From: JBIQLO01 sp044464175
Lineage (GTDB): Bacteria; Planctomycetota; Phycisphaerae; Tepidisphaerales; Tepidisphaeraceae
Assembly (NCBI GenBank): GCA_044464175.1
Contig: JBIQLO010000011.1
Location: forward strand, 1-33,906
Reading direction: 5' to 3'
Length of the DNA stretch: 33,906 nt
Shown: piece by piece, positions 1-8,280 of the stretch
Numbering within the stretch: position 1 is the first letter of the stretch
Layout: each line of letters starts with the position of its first letter
The notes under the pieces: model-generated
Database searches by the model: none
The model's input: the letters and a program-made list of their open reading frames with translations, nothing else
Told to the model about the DNA's origin: nothing
Position numbers and translations under genes: made by a program

Positions 1-1608
1 GGCCTCAACGACGACGGGTCCGGGGGTATTGAGGGCCTGCTTGAGGATGGGACCGCACTGGGCAGGGTCCTCTATGTGGAAGGCGGTGGCTCCAAAGGCG
101 CGGGCGACCATGGTGAAATCGATGGGCTGGAGTTCCACGCCGAATTCGGGGTTGCCCAGGAAGACCATCTGCTCCCATTTGATCTGCCCGAGGTAGTTGT
201 TCTTGATGATGATGATCTTGGTGTTCAGGTTGTATTTGACGCAGGTGGCCAAATCGCCCATGAGCATGGTGAAGCCGCCATCGCCAACGAAGGCGACGCT
301 CATGCGGTCGGGGTAGGCGATGGCGGCGCCGATGGCATAGGGAACCGCGCAGGCCATGGTCGCCAGGGTGCCGGAGCAGGAGAATTTCTGGTTACGGCGG
401 GCAACGATCTGGCGGGCGGCCCAGGTGGTGATGGTACCGGAATCGGTGGAGATGATCGCATCATCGGGCAAGAGCTTGTTCAGCTCATGGGCCACCACCT
501 GCGGCTTCATCGGCATGTCGGTGCGCTGGCCGCGGGTGCGCACCAGTTCCCACCAGTCGGCCATCCCCTCCTGGGCGGTCTGAAGGAAAGAGCGGTCCTC
601 ATTGCGGTTGATCATGGGCAGCAGCGCGGCCACGGTCGCGCGGGCATCGCCCACCAGGCCGACTTCCACGGGATAGCGCAATCCGATGCGGGCCGGGTCC
701 AAGTCCAGTTGCACGCCGCGCGCCTGGCCGGGCTTGGGATAAAATTCGATGTAGGGGAAGGAGGTGCCGACCATGAAGATCGTATCGCAGTTTTCCATGG
801 CGTCTTCCGAGGGCCTGGTCCCCAGAAGGCCGATGCCGCCGGTGGTGTAGGGGCTGTCATCGGGCACAACGCACTTGCCCAGCAGCGGCTTGACGATGGG
901 AGCGCCCAGACGCTCGGCCAGTTCCTCCAGTTCCCTGCCCGCGCCCAGCGCGCCGCGTCCGGCGAGAATGACGATTTTCCGGCCGGCATTGAGGACTTCG
1001 GCCGCCTCGCGCAGGCCGCGTTCATCGGGCACGCCCGGCCAGCTTGCATAGACGTTGGAGACATGGTTGGGCTTGTTGCGGTGCTCGCGGTGCCCTTCGC
1101 CCATTTTGATTTCCTGTATGTCTGTGGGGAAGGTGATGCAGGAGACGCCGCGATAGCTCAGGGCTTTGCGGCAGGCGATTTCCGTCACATTTTGCACATG
1201 GGCGGGGCCCATGACCAGGGTGTTGTAGACCGCCACATCCTCATAGACGCGGTCCAGGTCCACATCCTGCTGGGAGTGGGTGTCGATCAGGTCGTGGTAG
1301 TGGTGCCCGGCGATGGCCAGCACCGGCTGGCCGTCCATTTTAGCATCGTAAAGCCCGTTGAGAAGGTGGATGCCGCCGGGCCCGCTGGTGGCCAGGCAAA
1401 CCCCCAACCGGCCGGTGTATTTGGCGTAAGCGCAGGCAGCGAACGCGGCGGATTCCTCATGACGCACCTGCACGAAGCGGATTCGATCCTGCCGGACGCG
1501 CAGCGCCTCCATGACGCCGTTGATGCCATCGCCGGGCAGGCCGAAAATCACTTCAACGCCCCATTCCATCAACGTATCCATCATCATGCCCGCAGCAGTG
1601 TCCGACAT
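1..1608 (-). CDS. ThDP-dependent pyruvate oxidase/acetolactate synthase-like enzyme, C-terminus cut by window edge
   Basis: The reading frame is open from ATG at 1608 to base 1 (536 codons, no stop), so the C-terminus lies outside the window. The N-terminus carries the ThDP PYR-domain pattern: FGLPGDGING near residues 22-31 and RHEESAAFAA near 49-58, where Glu51 is the expected activator of the thiamine ring. A central domain follows. The PP domain has a GDGGF...NN cofactor/metal signature about 70 residues before the edge. The order and the HYHDLIDTHSQQDVD segment resemble E. coli PoxB (pyruvate:quinone oxidoreductase) and related pyruvate oxidases more than biosynthetic acetolactate synthase. 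The substrate cannot be fixed from sequence, and the membrane-binding tail that defines PoxB would lie off the edge. No small regulatory subunit gene is visible. A GGGAG purine run lies six to seven bases before the start. The gene is divergent from the MnmE-like GTPase. Confidence 0.85.
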   Translation of the reverse strand, partial: MSDTAAGMMMDTLMEWGVEVIFGLPGDGINGVMEALRVRQDRIRFVQVRHEESAAFAACAYAKYTGRLGVCLATSGPGGIHLLNGLYDAKMDGQPVLAIAGHHYHDLIDTHSQQDVDLDRVYEDVAVYNTLVMGPAHVQNVTEIACRKALSYRGVSCITFPTDIQEIKMGEGHREHRNKPNHVSNVYASWPGVPDERGLREAAEVLNAGRKIVILAGRGALGAGRELEELAERLGAPIVKPLLGKCVVPDDSPYTTGGIGLLGTRPSEDAMENCDTIFMVGTSFPYIEFYPKPGQARGVQLDLDPARIGLRYPVEVGLVGDARATVAALLPMINRNEDRSFLQTAQEGMADWWELVRTRGQRTDMPMKPQVVAHELNKLLPDDAIISTDSGTITTWAARQIVARRNQKFSCSGTLATMACAVPYAIGAAIAYPDRMSVAFVGDGGFTMLMGDLATCVKYNLNTKIIIIKNNYLGQIKWEQMVFLGNPEFGVELQPIDFTMVARAFGATAFHIEDPAQCGPILKQALNTPGPVVVEA

Positions 1609-1742
1609 GGCTGGCTCCCATGGGTAAATAGAAACGACAAATCGTCGCGGCCGATGCCGCAGGGGGATATGTAACAAAGCGTGTGCTAGAATGGGCGTGC
1701 CAGAGCCTGTTTTCCGGCAATGCAAGCGCGACAGCGTCTGAG

Positions 1743-2855
1743 ATGACCACCTTCCCCGAATCCAATTCCGCGATGCTCCTGACCGCCCCCGGCAGCGGTG
1801 CGATTGCCGTCGTGCGGCTGGTGGGTCCGGCGACGGAGGCGTTTCTGGCAGAGCATTTTTCGGGGGTCGTTCGCCCCGGCCGATGCGTGCATGGCGTTCT
1901 GCGCGCCGTGCGGGCGGGAGCGATCCTGGATGATCCGGTCGTGACTCGGCCTGGTCCGAATATCGCCGAGCTCAATCTGCACGGCAGCGCGTGGATTGTG
2001 CATCAGGTGCTGGAATTGGCGCGGGGGGCGGGGTTTTCGGTGGACACTTCCCCGGCACTGCCACTTCCGGCCGAAGCCGTTGATCCCTGGCCGGGGTCGG
2101 GCGAAGCCGAGGGCGGGAACCTTTCACAGGCGGTGTTGCGGTATCTTCCCCTGGCGCGGACGGAATTGGCGGTTCGGGCCCTGCTGGCCCAGCCGAAAGC
2201 CTGGGATGGCTGGTGGAGGCTTGAGGCCGACCGGCGGCGGCAGGAAGCGGGCACCATGCTCGAGGACCGGGCGCTCTGGTGGCTGCTTCACCCCCCGCAC
2301 GTGGCCATAGTGGGGCCGCCCAATGCCGGCAAATCAACCTTGGCCAATCAGCTCTTCGCTCAGGAGCGTTCCATTGTGGCCGACCAACCCGGCACGACCC
2401 GCGACTGGGTGGGAGAGCTGGCCAACATCAATGATCTGGCGGTGATGCTGGTCGATACGCCGGGACAGCGCCTCACGGAAGATCCGATTGAACGGGAAGC
2501 GATTGAGCAGAGCGGGGAAGTGATTCGATCGGCCGATCTGATCGTGCATCTGCTGGATGCCAGCCGGCCGTTGGAGGATTCAATCAGAACGACATCGGCG
2601 CCGGTGATTCGCGTGGCCAACAAGCAGGATCAGCGCACGTGGGAGGCCGAGGCGCTGGGGGCCATGCCCCTCACGGCCACGACGGGAGAGGGCCTGGAGG
2701 CGCTGCGGCAGGCGATCGTGCGGCAATTCGGGTGCGAGCGGCTGGAGTTGGACCGCCCCCGCTGGTGGACCCCGGAGCACTATGCTTGGCTCACAGCGCT
2801 TGCGGCGGGCCAATCCGTTCCAGAAACTCCTCCAGCCATACCGGATCGCCGCTGA
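1743..2855 (+). CDS. MnmE/TrmE-like GTPase lacking the C-terminal Cys motif
   Basis: This 370-residue protein has a diverged MnmE-type N-terminal folate-binding domain. APGSGAIAVVRLVGP (15-29) matches the usual start of that domain, and a degraded ITELNLHG-like segment lies near 74-81. A G domain follows with GPPNAGKS (191-198), PGTTRD (216-221), DTPG (238-241) and NKQD (293-296). MnmE normally has about 450 residues and ends in a C-x-G-K motif, whose Cys is needed for tRNA U34 modification. Here the helical domain is shortened and the protein ends in APPAIPDRR-like sequence without that motif. The family is recognisable, but tRNA modification is doubtful. An in-frame GTG at 1683 would add 20 residues. 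ATG 1743 was chosen because it sits just before the conserved domain, although no good ribosome site is visible. A TAGAAT -10-like box lies at 1687-1692. The 3' end overlaps the convergent PHP gene by 65 bp. Confidence 0.8.
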   Translation: MTTFPESNSAMLLTAPGSGAIAVVRLVGPATEAFLAEHFSGVVRPGRCVHGVLRAVRAGAILDDPVVTRPGPNIAELNLHGSAWIVHQVLELARGAGFSVDTSPALPLPAEAVDPWPGSGEAEGGNLSQAVLRYLPLARTELAVRALLAQPKAWDGWWRLEADRRRQEAGTMLEDRALWWLLHPPHVAIVGPPNAGKSTLANQLFAQERSIVADQPGTTRDWVGELANINDLAVMLVDTPGQRLTEDPIEREAIEQSGEVIRSADLIVHLLDASRPLEDSIRTTSAPVIRVANKQDQRTWEAEALGAMPLTATTGEGLEALRQAIVRQFGCERLELDRPRWWTPEHYAWLTALAAGQSVPETPPAIPDRR

Positions 2856-3690
2856 ATTGGCCGAAGGTCTGGTCGACGGCCTCATCCGTGTGTGTATCGG
2901 AGCCGGCGGTGGAGCAGAGGCCGTGCTCCAGACAGTAGGCGCGATAGACAGCGCCCAATTCCGGGGGGACGCTGGGGTGGCGGCACTCAATCCCATCCAG
3001 CAGGCACTCCCGGCGGAGCAGGTCCATGCGCTGGCGGTTGTCCACCTGGAAATAGCCGCGGGGGTGGGCGATGACGATCAGGGCCCCGGCCTCTTTCACC
3101 GCCGTGGTGACGGTTTTCACATCAGGGTAGGGTGGAACCAGACCGGTTTTGCGGATCGCCTCGCTCAATTTCGAGTAGTCGGCCGCGTCGGCGATGAAGC
3201 CGCGCCGGATGAAATATTCGCGCTGGCGTCCATTCTGGACGTGCGTCCATCCCTGCACAGCCAGGGTTTGAGGCGGGCGGTAGCTTTGGAGCAGTTCGTG
3301 GCGCTGCTGGTCGGTGTAGTCGTGCCCCAGTTGCTGCATGGCGCGGACGGTGCCGGCTCCGTATTCCTGCTGCCAGGCGTGGTATTGGTCGTAGACCGCC
3401 GCCAGGGCAGGGGGCGGGGTCCAGGGGAGGTTGTAGCAAAGCAGATCAATGGACCCAACCGAGGTGGTCACGGAAAGCTCGGCTGAGGGAATCAACCGCC
3501 CGGGGAAGGAGCGGGCTGCGGCCCGCACTTCGGCAAAGCCGTCGGCGGTGTGGTGTTCCGTGATCGCCAGGCATCCCACCCCCTTCTCGACGGCGGCCTT
3601 CAGGTAGGAATCCAGGTGGGCGGTGGCGTCATAGCTCCAGTAGGTGTGCAGATGCAGGTCGTACAAGGGCAAAGTTGAACCGTTGGGCAT
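2791..3690 (-). CDS. PHP-domain metal-dependent phosphoesterase
   Basis: This 299-residue protein is built almost entirely of a PHP domain. DLHLHTYWS near residues 11-19 gives the first metal-binding histidines. ITEHHT (43-48) supplies further ligands, AELSVT lies near 70, IVIAHPRG near 207-214, and TAGSDTH closes the trinuclear metal site near 267. The catalytic residues appear intact. Known relatives hydrolyse nucleotide or small-molecule phosphate esters (for example 3',5'-bisphosphate or AMP phosphatases). The substrate here is unknown. The segment between about 100 and 190 is a longer insert than in minimal PHP proteins. The gene lies 94 bp downstream of rseP on the same strand and may be cotranscribed with dxr-rseP. 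An AAGAG purine run precedes the ATG. Its last 65 bp overlap the 3' end of the convergent GTPase gene. Confidence 0.85.
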   Translation of the reverse strand: MPNGSTLPLYDLHLHTYWSYDATAHLDSYLKAAVEKGVGCLAITEHHTADGFAEVRAAARSFPGRLIPSAELSVTTSVGSIDLLCYNLPWTPPPALAAVYDQYHAWQQEYGAGTVRAMQQLGHDYTDQQRHELLQSYRPPQTLAVQGWTHVQNGRQREYFIRRGFIADAADYSKLSEAIRKTGLVPPYPDVKTVTTAVKEAGALIVIAHPRGYFQVDNRQRMDLLRRECLLDGIECRHPSVPPELGAVYRAYCLEHGLCSTAGSDTHTDEAVDQTFGQFSGDPVWLEEFLERIGPPQAL

Positions 3691-3784
3691 ATGGATTCTC
3701 TTGTAGAGCGCCTCATGGAGGCCGCAGTGAGGTCAAGGACAACCGTCTCCAGTTCGACTCAATGTGGATCTTCGGAATCGCCGG

Positions 3785-5839
3785 CTAATGCATAAATGAC
3801 AGCCTCGCTATGTCCTGATAGGTGACCAGCAGGAAGACGCCAAGGATGACCGCCAGCCCCACGATCTGGGCGATGGACATCGTTCGCGCTGAGAGCGGGC
3901 GGCCCTTGATCTTTTCGATGATGAGGAACAGGAACAGCCCGCCATCCACGATCGGGATGGGCAGGAAGTTCACCACCGCCAGGTTGGCGCTGATCATCGC
4001 CAGGAACCAGATCAGCCAGTCCAGCCCCTTGTAGGCGAATTTGGTTCCAGCGGTGAAAATGCCGACCGGGCCCATCATGTTCTGATAGGAGATCGATCCC
4101 TGCACCATGCGCTGGATGGTCACATAGAACTGAAGGATGAAGTCGCGGGTCTCGGTGATGCCCCAGGCGGCGGCCGTGAGGGGATTATCCGTTTGGCGCA
4201 CCATGATCAATTCGTGGAGGTCCAGCAGAGCGGTCAATCGCTGGTCGCGCAAGGTGGCCAGCTGCTGCTTGTCCAGGCTCAGGTCGTAGGAACGCTCCTT
4301 GCCGTTGTAGGCGGCGACGACGGCGATCGGCTCTTCCGGACCGGCCGAAACCAGCGCCCGGCGCACGTCAAACCAGCTTTGCACCTTCTGCCCGTTGACG
4401 CTCACCAGGGTCGCGCCGGCGGGAATGTCGGCCCTGGCGGCGGGGCTGCTCGCAGCGCCGGCGGGCTTGGGAGCGGCCACCACGGCGTGGCGCTCGTCAT
4501 ATCCCAGGCCAACGCCCAGCCCGTAGCGCGTGTTGCCATCGGCGTCGCGCCCCACCTTCAGGTTGGGCTTCAAGCCGGCGACCTCGATCGTCTTACCATC
4601 GCGCAGCACGGTCAGCGTCACGACCTGACCGTTCTGGCCGGCATGGTTGAGTTTCTCGATCAGTTCGGCGGCCGAGGGGTCGGTGATCTGGCTGTCTTTG
4701 CCCGAGAACTTCACGATCACATCTCCCGGCAACAGTTTGCCCAGGGCGGATGACTGATCGGAAACATTCATGATGGACGAGCGGGGCACCATGCCTGCGA
4801 AGGTGAGGGCCTGGTCGCCGAAGGGGCGCTGGAAGTGGGGACGAATCTTGACCTGCCGGGTCTGGCCTTTGGCGTCGCGGACGCTCAGTTCCACCGGTTG
4901 GCCGCCGGAGGCCTGGAGCGCTTCATCCAGTTTCCAGAACTGGTTTGGCTCCACCGGCTTGCCGTTGATGGCGGTGATGACATCGCCGGGACGGATCGAC
5001 AGGGCATCGGACACGATCTGTTTGGGGTCCAGATCGACCACGGCCGCCTCTTTGGCGCTGATGCCTCGCAGCTCGCGCGGCTGCTCAATTCCCAGCATCA
5101 GAAATCCGTGCGGACCGGGGGTGGCGCGCTCGGGGGTGATCCAGAGTCGCTCTTTGGTCCCATCGCGGCGCTGGACATACATCAGCACCGGCTGGCCTTC
5201 GGCCGCCAGGGCGGTGTTGAGCCCGATTTTCGTGAAGTCATGCTGCCATTGCCCATCGAACATGAGGATGCGGTCGCCCACCTGCAGGGGGGCGAGTTGT
5301 CCGGCTTCGTTGACGGTGTGCTGGGCAGGCGAGCCGGAGAGGATGTCCCCCACTACCGGCGGGGCGACATGGAAGCCGATCATGAACAGGACCATGAAGC
5401 CGATCGCCGCCAGGATCACGTTCATGATGACCCCGGCCGAGACGATAATCATGCGTTTGCCAATGCTCTGGCGGTTGTAGGCGCGGGGGTCCTCGGCCGT
5501 GGCGTTGGGGCGCAGGTCATCCTGCCCGAGCATCTTGACGTAGCCGCCCAGGGGAATCCAGTTGAGGCGGTAGTCCGTCTCGCTGATCTGATTGAAGTTG
5601 GGGACGCTCTGCGGATCGGCCGCCGCCTGGGCCGCCAATGCCTCGTATTTCTTGCCGGAGGAGCCCCAGCGGAAGCCCATTCCCTTGCGCCAGGAGAAGA
5701 TCGCCTGCCCGAAGCCGACCGCGAACTGCTCAACTTTCACGCCACACCATTTGGCGGCCAAAAAATGCCCCAGCTCATGAAAAAAGATCACGAAGCCAAA
5801 CCCCAACACCAGCAGAATGACGTTCAAAGTGGTCAGCAT
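3785..5839 (-). CDS. rseP: RseP-type M50 site-2 zinc metalloprotease with multiple PDZ domains
   Basis: This membrane-embedded intramembrane protease has 684 residues, against about 450 in E. coli RseP. An N-terminal transmembrane segment carries the zinc motif HELGH (21-25). The IPLGGYVKMLG loop is at 95-105. A second membrane helix spans about 131-155. Four PDZ-like segments follow, near 160-240, 265-335, 345-425 and 440-525; three have a recognisable PGDVI- or VGDRI-type core. The C-terminal MMGPVGI (588-594) and NFLPIPIVDGG (624-634) complete the active site with an Asp ligand, and a last helix spans about 655-674. The family cleaves anti-sigma factors and remnant signal peptides within the membrane. 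The gene begins 7 bp after dxr, the conserved dxr-rseP arrangement, so it is likely cotranscribed. The extra PDZ copies account for most of the added length. The substrate is unknown; no anti-sigma factor is in the window. Confidence 0.93.
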   Translation of the reverse strand: MLTTLNVILLVLGFGFVIFFHELGHFLAAKWCGVKVEQFAVGFGQAIFSWRKGMGFRWGSSGKKYEALAAQAAADPQSVPNFNQISETDYRLNWIPLGGYVKMLGQDDLRPNATAEDPRAYNRQSIGKRMIIVSAGVIMNVILAAIGFMVLFMIGFHVAPPVVGDILSGSPAQHTVNEAGQLAPLQVGDRILMFDGQWQHDFTKIGLNTALAAEGQPVLMYVQRRDGTKERLWITPERATPGPHGFLMLGIEQPRELRGISAKEAAVVDLDPKQIVSDALSIRPGDVITAINGKPVEPNQFWKLDEALQASGGQPVELSVRDAKGQTRQVKIRPHFQRPFGDQALTFAGMVPRSSIMNVSDQSSALGKLLPGDVIVKFSGKDSQITDPSAAELIEKLNHAGQNGQVVTLTVLRDGKTIEVAGLKPNLKVGRDADGNTRYGLGVGLGYDERHAVVAAPKPAGAASSPAARADIPAGATLVSVNGQKVQSWFDVRRALVSAGPEEPIAVVAAYNGKERSYDLSLDKQQLATLRDQRLTALLDLHELIMVRQTDNPLTAAAWGITETRDFILQFYVTIQRMVQGSISYQNMMGPVGIFTAGTKFAYKGLDWLIWFLAMISANLAVVNFLPIPIVDGGLFLFLIIEKIKGRPLSARTMSIAQIVGLAVILGVFLLVTYQDIARLSFMH

Positions 5840-5846
5840 AAATCTC

Positions 5847-7067
5847 TCAATCGAACCTGGGACTAATTTCGGAGGGGTTGGCCTTCCGAACTCCGGACCG
5901 GCAAGTCTCCCCCATTAACGCCCGCGCGGTCTGCCGCGCCCATCGGTCGGCCCCCAACAGATCGTCCAGCGTGGGGGAGGGCTCCAGCCGATGTTGCCGG
6001 ATTGTACGCTCCACGATACGGGAAATCTCGAAAAAAGCGATTGTGCCGCTTAGGAAAGCCTCGACCGCCACCTCGTTGGCCGCATTCAGCACCGCGCCCA
6101 GGGTTCCGCCCCGGCGCGCCACATCGTAGGCCAGGCGCAGCGCGGGGAAGCGCTGCCAATCGGGCGGCTCAAAGTGCAGGCAGCCGGCCTGTCCCCAGTC
6201 CATCCGGCGGCCCAACCCCTGGCGCCGCTGCGGCCAGGTGAGGGCGTACTGGATGGGCGTGCGCATGTCGGGCGGAGAGAGTTGGGCCAGCGTCGATCCA
6301 TCGACGAACTCCACCATGGAATGGATGATCGATTCCGGATGGATCACCACCTCCACCTTTTCCGGCGGCAGATCGAACAGGCGGCAGGCCTCGATCAGTT
6401 CCAGGGCCTTGTTAAAGAGAGTGGCCGAGTCGATGGTGATTTTGTTGCCCATGCGCCAGGTGGGGTGGTTCAGGGCGTCGGCCACGGTGGCTTTTTGCAT
6501 CTGGTCCATCGTCGCGTTACGGAAGGGGCCGCCGCTGGCGGTGAGGATGACGCGCTGCACCTCCTCCAGCCGCCCGGCCTGCATCGCCTGAAAGATGGCC
6601 GAGTGTTCTGAATCGACCGGCAGTATGGGCACCCCCTTGCGGCGGGCGGCGTCAACCAGCAGCGAACCGGCGACGACCAGCGATTCCTTGTTGGCTAGCG
6701 CCAGGCGTTTACCCCCCTCCACCGCCGCCAAAACCGCCGGCAGCCCGGCCGAGCCCACTACGGCGGCGACCACCGTCTCAATATCGTCCCGGCGAACCAG
6801 GTCCACCAAGGCATCCGGGCCGGTATACAGGTCGATCCCCAGCCGCCGCAAGGAAGGCGCGGCGGATTCGGCCGCCGCCGGATCGGTCACCGCCACGGCC
6901 GCGGGACGATGCCGCCGGGCCTGCTCCAGCAGCTTGTCCACCTGCGTATGGGCGCTCAGGGCGGCCACTCGAAAGGGGGCACCCAGATGCTCGATCACCT
7001 GGAGCGCGTTGCACCCGATGGAGCCGGTGGAGCCGAGGATGGCAATGCGGTTGGACGCGGCCGTCAT
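5847..7067 (-). CDS. dxr: 1-deoxy-D-xylulose 5-phosphate reductoisomerase
   Basis: Dxr converts DXP to 2-C-methyl-D-erythritol 4-phosphate with NADPH, the committed step of the MEP isoprenoid pathway in the cytosol. The 406-residue protein, starting at ATG 7067, has the expected length. It shows the NADPH motif GSTGSIG (12-18), ANKESLV (125-131), the metal/substrate motif DSEHSAIFQ (152-160), ASGGPFR (177-183), NKITIDSATLFNK (208-220), HPESIIHSM (243-251) and NAANEVAVEAF (328-338). The frame extends 21 codons further upstream, but those residues precede the conserved start and were excluded. It is the first gene of a probable dxr-rseP-PHP unit. The intergenic region toward the divergent lacI-type gene is 100 bp. 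Isoprenoid supply links it loosely to miaA in this window, which uses dimethylallyl diphosphate. Confidence 0.97.
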   Translation of the reverse strand: MTAASNRIAILGSTGSIGCNALQVIEHLGAPFRVAALSAHTQVDKLLEQARRHRPAAVAVTDPAAAESAAPSLRRLGIDLYTGPDALVDLVRRDDIETVVAAVVGSAGLPAVLAAVEGGKRLALANKESLVVAGSLLVDAARRKGVPILPVDSEHSAIFQAMQAGRLEEVQRVILTASGGPFRNATMDQMQKATVADALNHPTWRMGNKITIDSATLFNKALELIEACRLFDLPPEKVEVVIHPESIIHSMVEFVDGSTLAQLSPPDMRTPIQYALTWPQRRQGLGRRMDWGQAGCLHFEPPDWQRFPALRLAYDVARRGGTLGAVLNAANEVAVEAFLSGTIAFFEISRIVERTIRQHRLEPSPTLDDLLGADRWARQTARALMGETCRSGVRKANPSEISPRFD

Positions 7068-7123
7068 GCACGGGCAGTCTATCCGATTTGCGGTCCAAAG
7101 GACAAAGGAGCCTGAGATTTTCC

Positions 7124-7154
7124 TTGACACTGGTAAAAACCCCAGTTATTAACT
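7124..7154 (+). promoter_or_regulatory. Probable sigma-70 promoter with overlapping palindrome upstream of the LacI-type gene
   Basis: A perfect TTGACA -35 box (7124-7129) is followed, after 17 bp, by TATTAA (7147-7152; four of six consensus). An 11-bp palindrome, AGTTATTAACT at 7144-7154, covers the -10 box, and its half TTAAC recurs at 7161-7165. This position fits an autoregulatory operator for the LacI-type product, which is inference. Transcription would start about 7159, leaving a leader of roughly 10-20 bases without a clear ribosome site. Confidence 0.45.
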
Positions 7155-7167
7155 GATTCATTAACCC

Positions 7168-8280
7168 ATGGCCGCCACGATGACACATATCGCGAAGGAG
7201 GCAGGGGTCTCAGTGGCGCTGGTGTCGCGCCTGCTTCGGAACGACCCAACGCTCCGGATTACCGAGGCCCGGCGGCGGCAGATTCTGGACATTCACAAGC
7301 GGGTGGGAACGGTTAAGACACGCTCGCGCCGCCGGCGGCTCAGTCACACGATCGTGGTGCCGGTCAGCAGCGATTTTTCGCCCCAATACATCCATGCCAA
7401 CGTTCTTGAGATAGAGCCTTACCGCAGTTTCAATTCCCATCTTCGGAAGCACGGTTTCCATCTCTATTTTGATTTCATTCCGGAAGCGGAGATCGTTCAA
7501 CGCATCGGCTCCCTCGTCGGTGAACCCGCTTCATGCGATGGCCTGCTGCTTCTGTCGGGCCTCTGCTGCCAGGAAATCGCCGACGATCTGGGCAAGGCCC
7601 GGTTCCCCCATGTCAGCAACGACTTCCACGCCGAGCGGTATCAGATCAACACAGTTCACGCCCATCTGACGCAGGGAACCGCCCGCGTCATTGAACACCT
7701 GTATGCCCTGGGCCACCGTCGCATCGGCTATCTGGGCGCGCGGGCCGGATTTCGCCACGCCATGACCGTGGCGGCGCTGGCCGCGATGCGCCTGCCGCTG
7801 GATGAATCGCTGCACTGCTGGCTCGAAGTGCCTCCGTTGAATTCCTCCCAGGTCCAACGGTGGGATTTTGCGCGTGACGCCCTGCGGCAGTGGATCGACA
7901 GCGGGCGATTAAATCGGTCCGACGCGCCCACCGCGCTGATCTGCACAAATGACTATGCGGCCCTGGGGGCGGCCGACGCCTTGCGCGAGCGCGGCCTCCG
8001 GCCCGGAATCGATCTGTCCCTTGCCGGATATGACAACATAGAAGTCCGCGGGCCCTACCCCGCGGAAAAGCCCATACTCACCACCATCGACAACCCGCTG
8101 GATCAGATCGGACGGCGCATGGGCGAGTTGCTTCTCAATCAGATTCTCCATAATCAACATCAAATCGTTCACGAACGTCTGCCAGCGCCCGTGATCGAGC
8201 GGGAGTCCACCGGACCGGCGCCCGGGATGGACGCTGGCGGCCTTGATTCCATCAACACCTCAACAGGAGCAGGATCATGA
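7168..8280 (+). CDS. LacI-family transcriptional regulator
   Basis: This 370-residue protein has an N-terminal LacI helix-turn-helix, HIAKEAGVSVALVSRLL near residues 7-23. A basic linker with RSRRRR replaces the usual hinge-helix consensus. A periplasmic-binding-protein-like effector domain covers about 60-345 (ALGHRRIGYLG near 183-193, ALICTNDYAALGAADALRERG near 250-270, LSLAGYDN near 277-284). The family represses or activates sugar catabolic operons in response to a carbohydrate. The last codons overlap the start of the pseudopilin gene by ATGA, so the two are probably translationally coupled. The exported DUF4091 protein follows, making a local carbohydrate-responsive unit likely. ATG 7168 was chosen because it gives the usual spacing to the helix-turn-helix; ATG 7180 is possible. 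The ligand is unknown. Confidence 0.9.
   Translation: MAATMTHIAKEAGVSVALVSRLLRNDPTLRITEARRRQILDIHKRVGTVKTRSRRRRLSHTIVVPVSSDFSPQYIHANVLEIEPYRSFNSHLRKHGFHLYFDFIPEAEIVQRIGSLVGEPASCDGLLLLSGLCCQEIADDLGKARFPHVSNDFHAERYQINTVHAHLTQGTARVIEHLYALGHRRIGYLGARAGFRHAMTVAALAAMRLPLDESLHCWLEVPPLNSSQVQRWDFARDALRQWIDSGRLNRSDAPTALICTNDYAALGAADALRERGLRPGIDLSLAGYDNIEVRGPYPAEKPILTTIDNPLDQIGRRMGELLLNQILHNQHQIVHERLPAPVIERESTGPAPGMDAGGLDSINTSTGAGS

Noticed and set aside
1..1608. Assignment as biosynthetic acetolactate synthase (ilvB)
   Set aside because: The N-terminal motifs resemble PoxB-type oxidases and no small-subunit gene is adjacent; however, the missing C-terminus prevents a firm exclusion.
76..1674. Long plus-strand open frame (532 codons) opposite the ThDP enzyme
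   Set aside because: Its translation is His/Gly/Ala-rich with no family motifs, while the minus strand carries a complete ThDP-enzyme sequence. It is a mirror frame caused by high GC.
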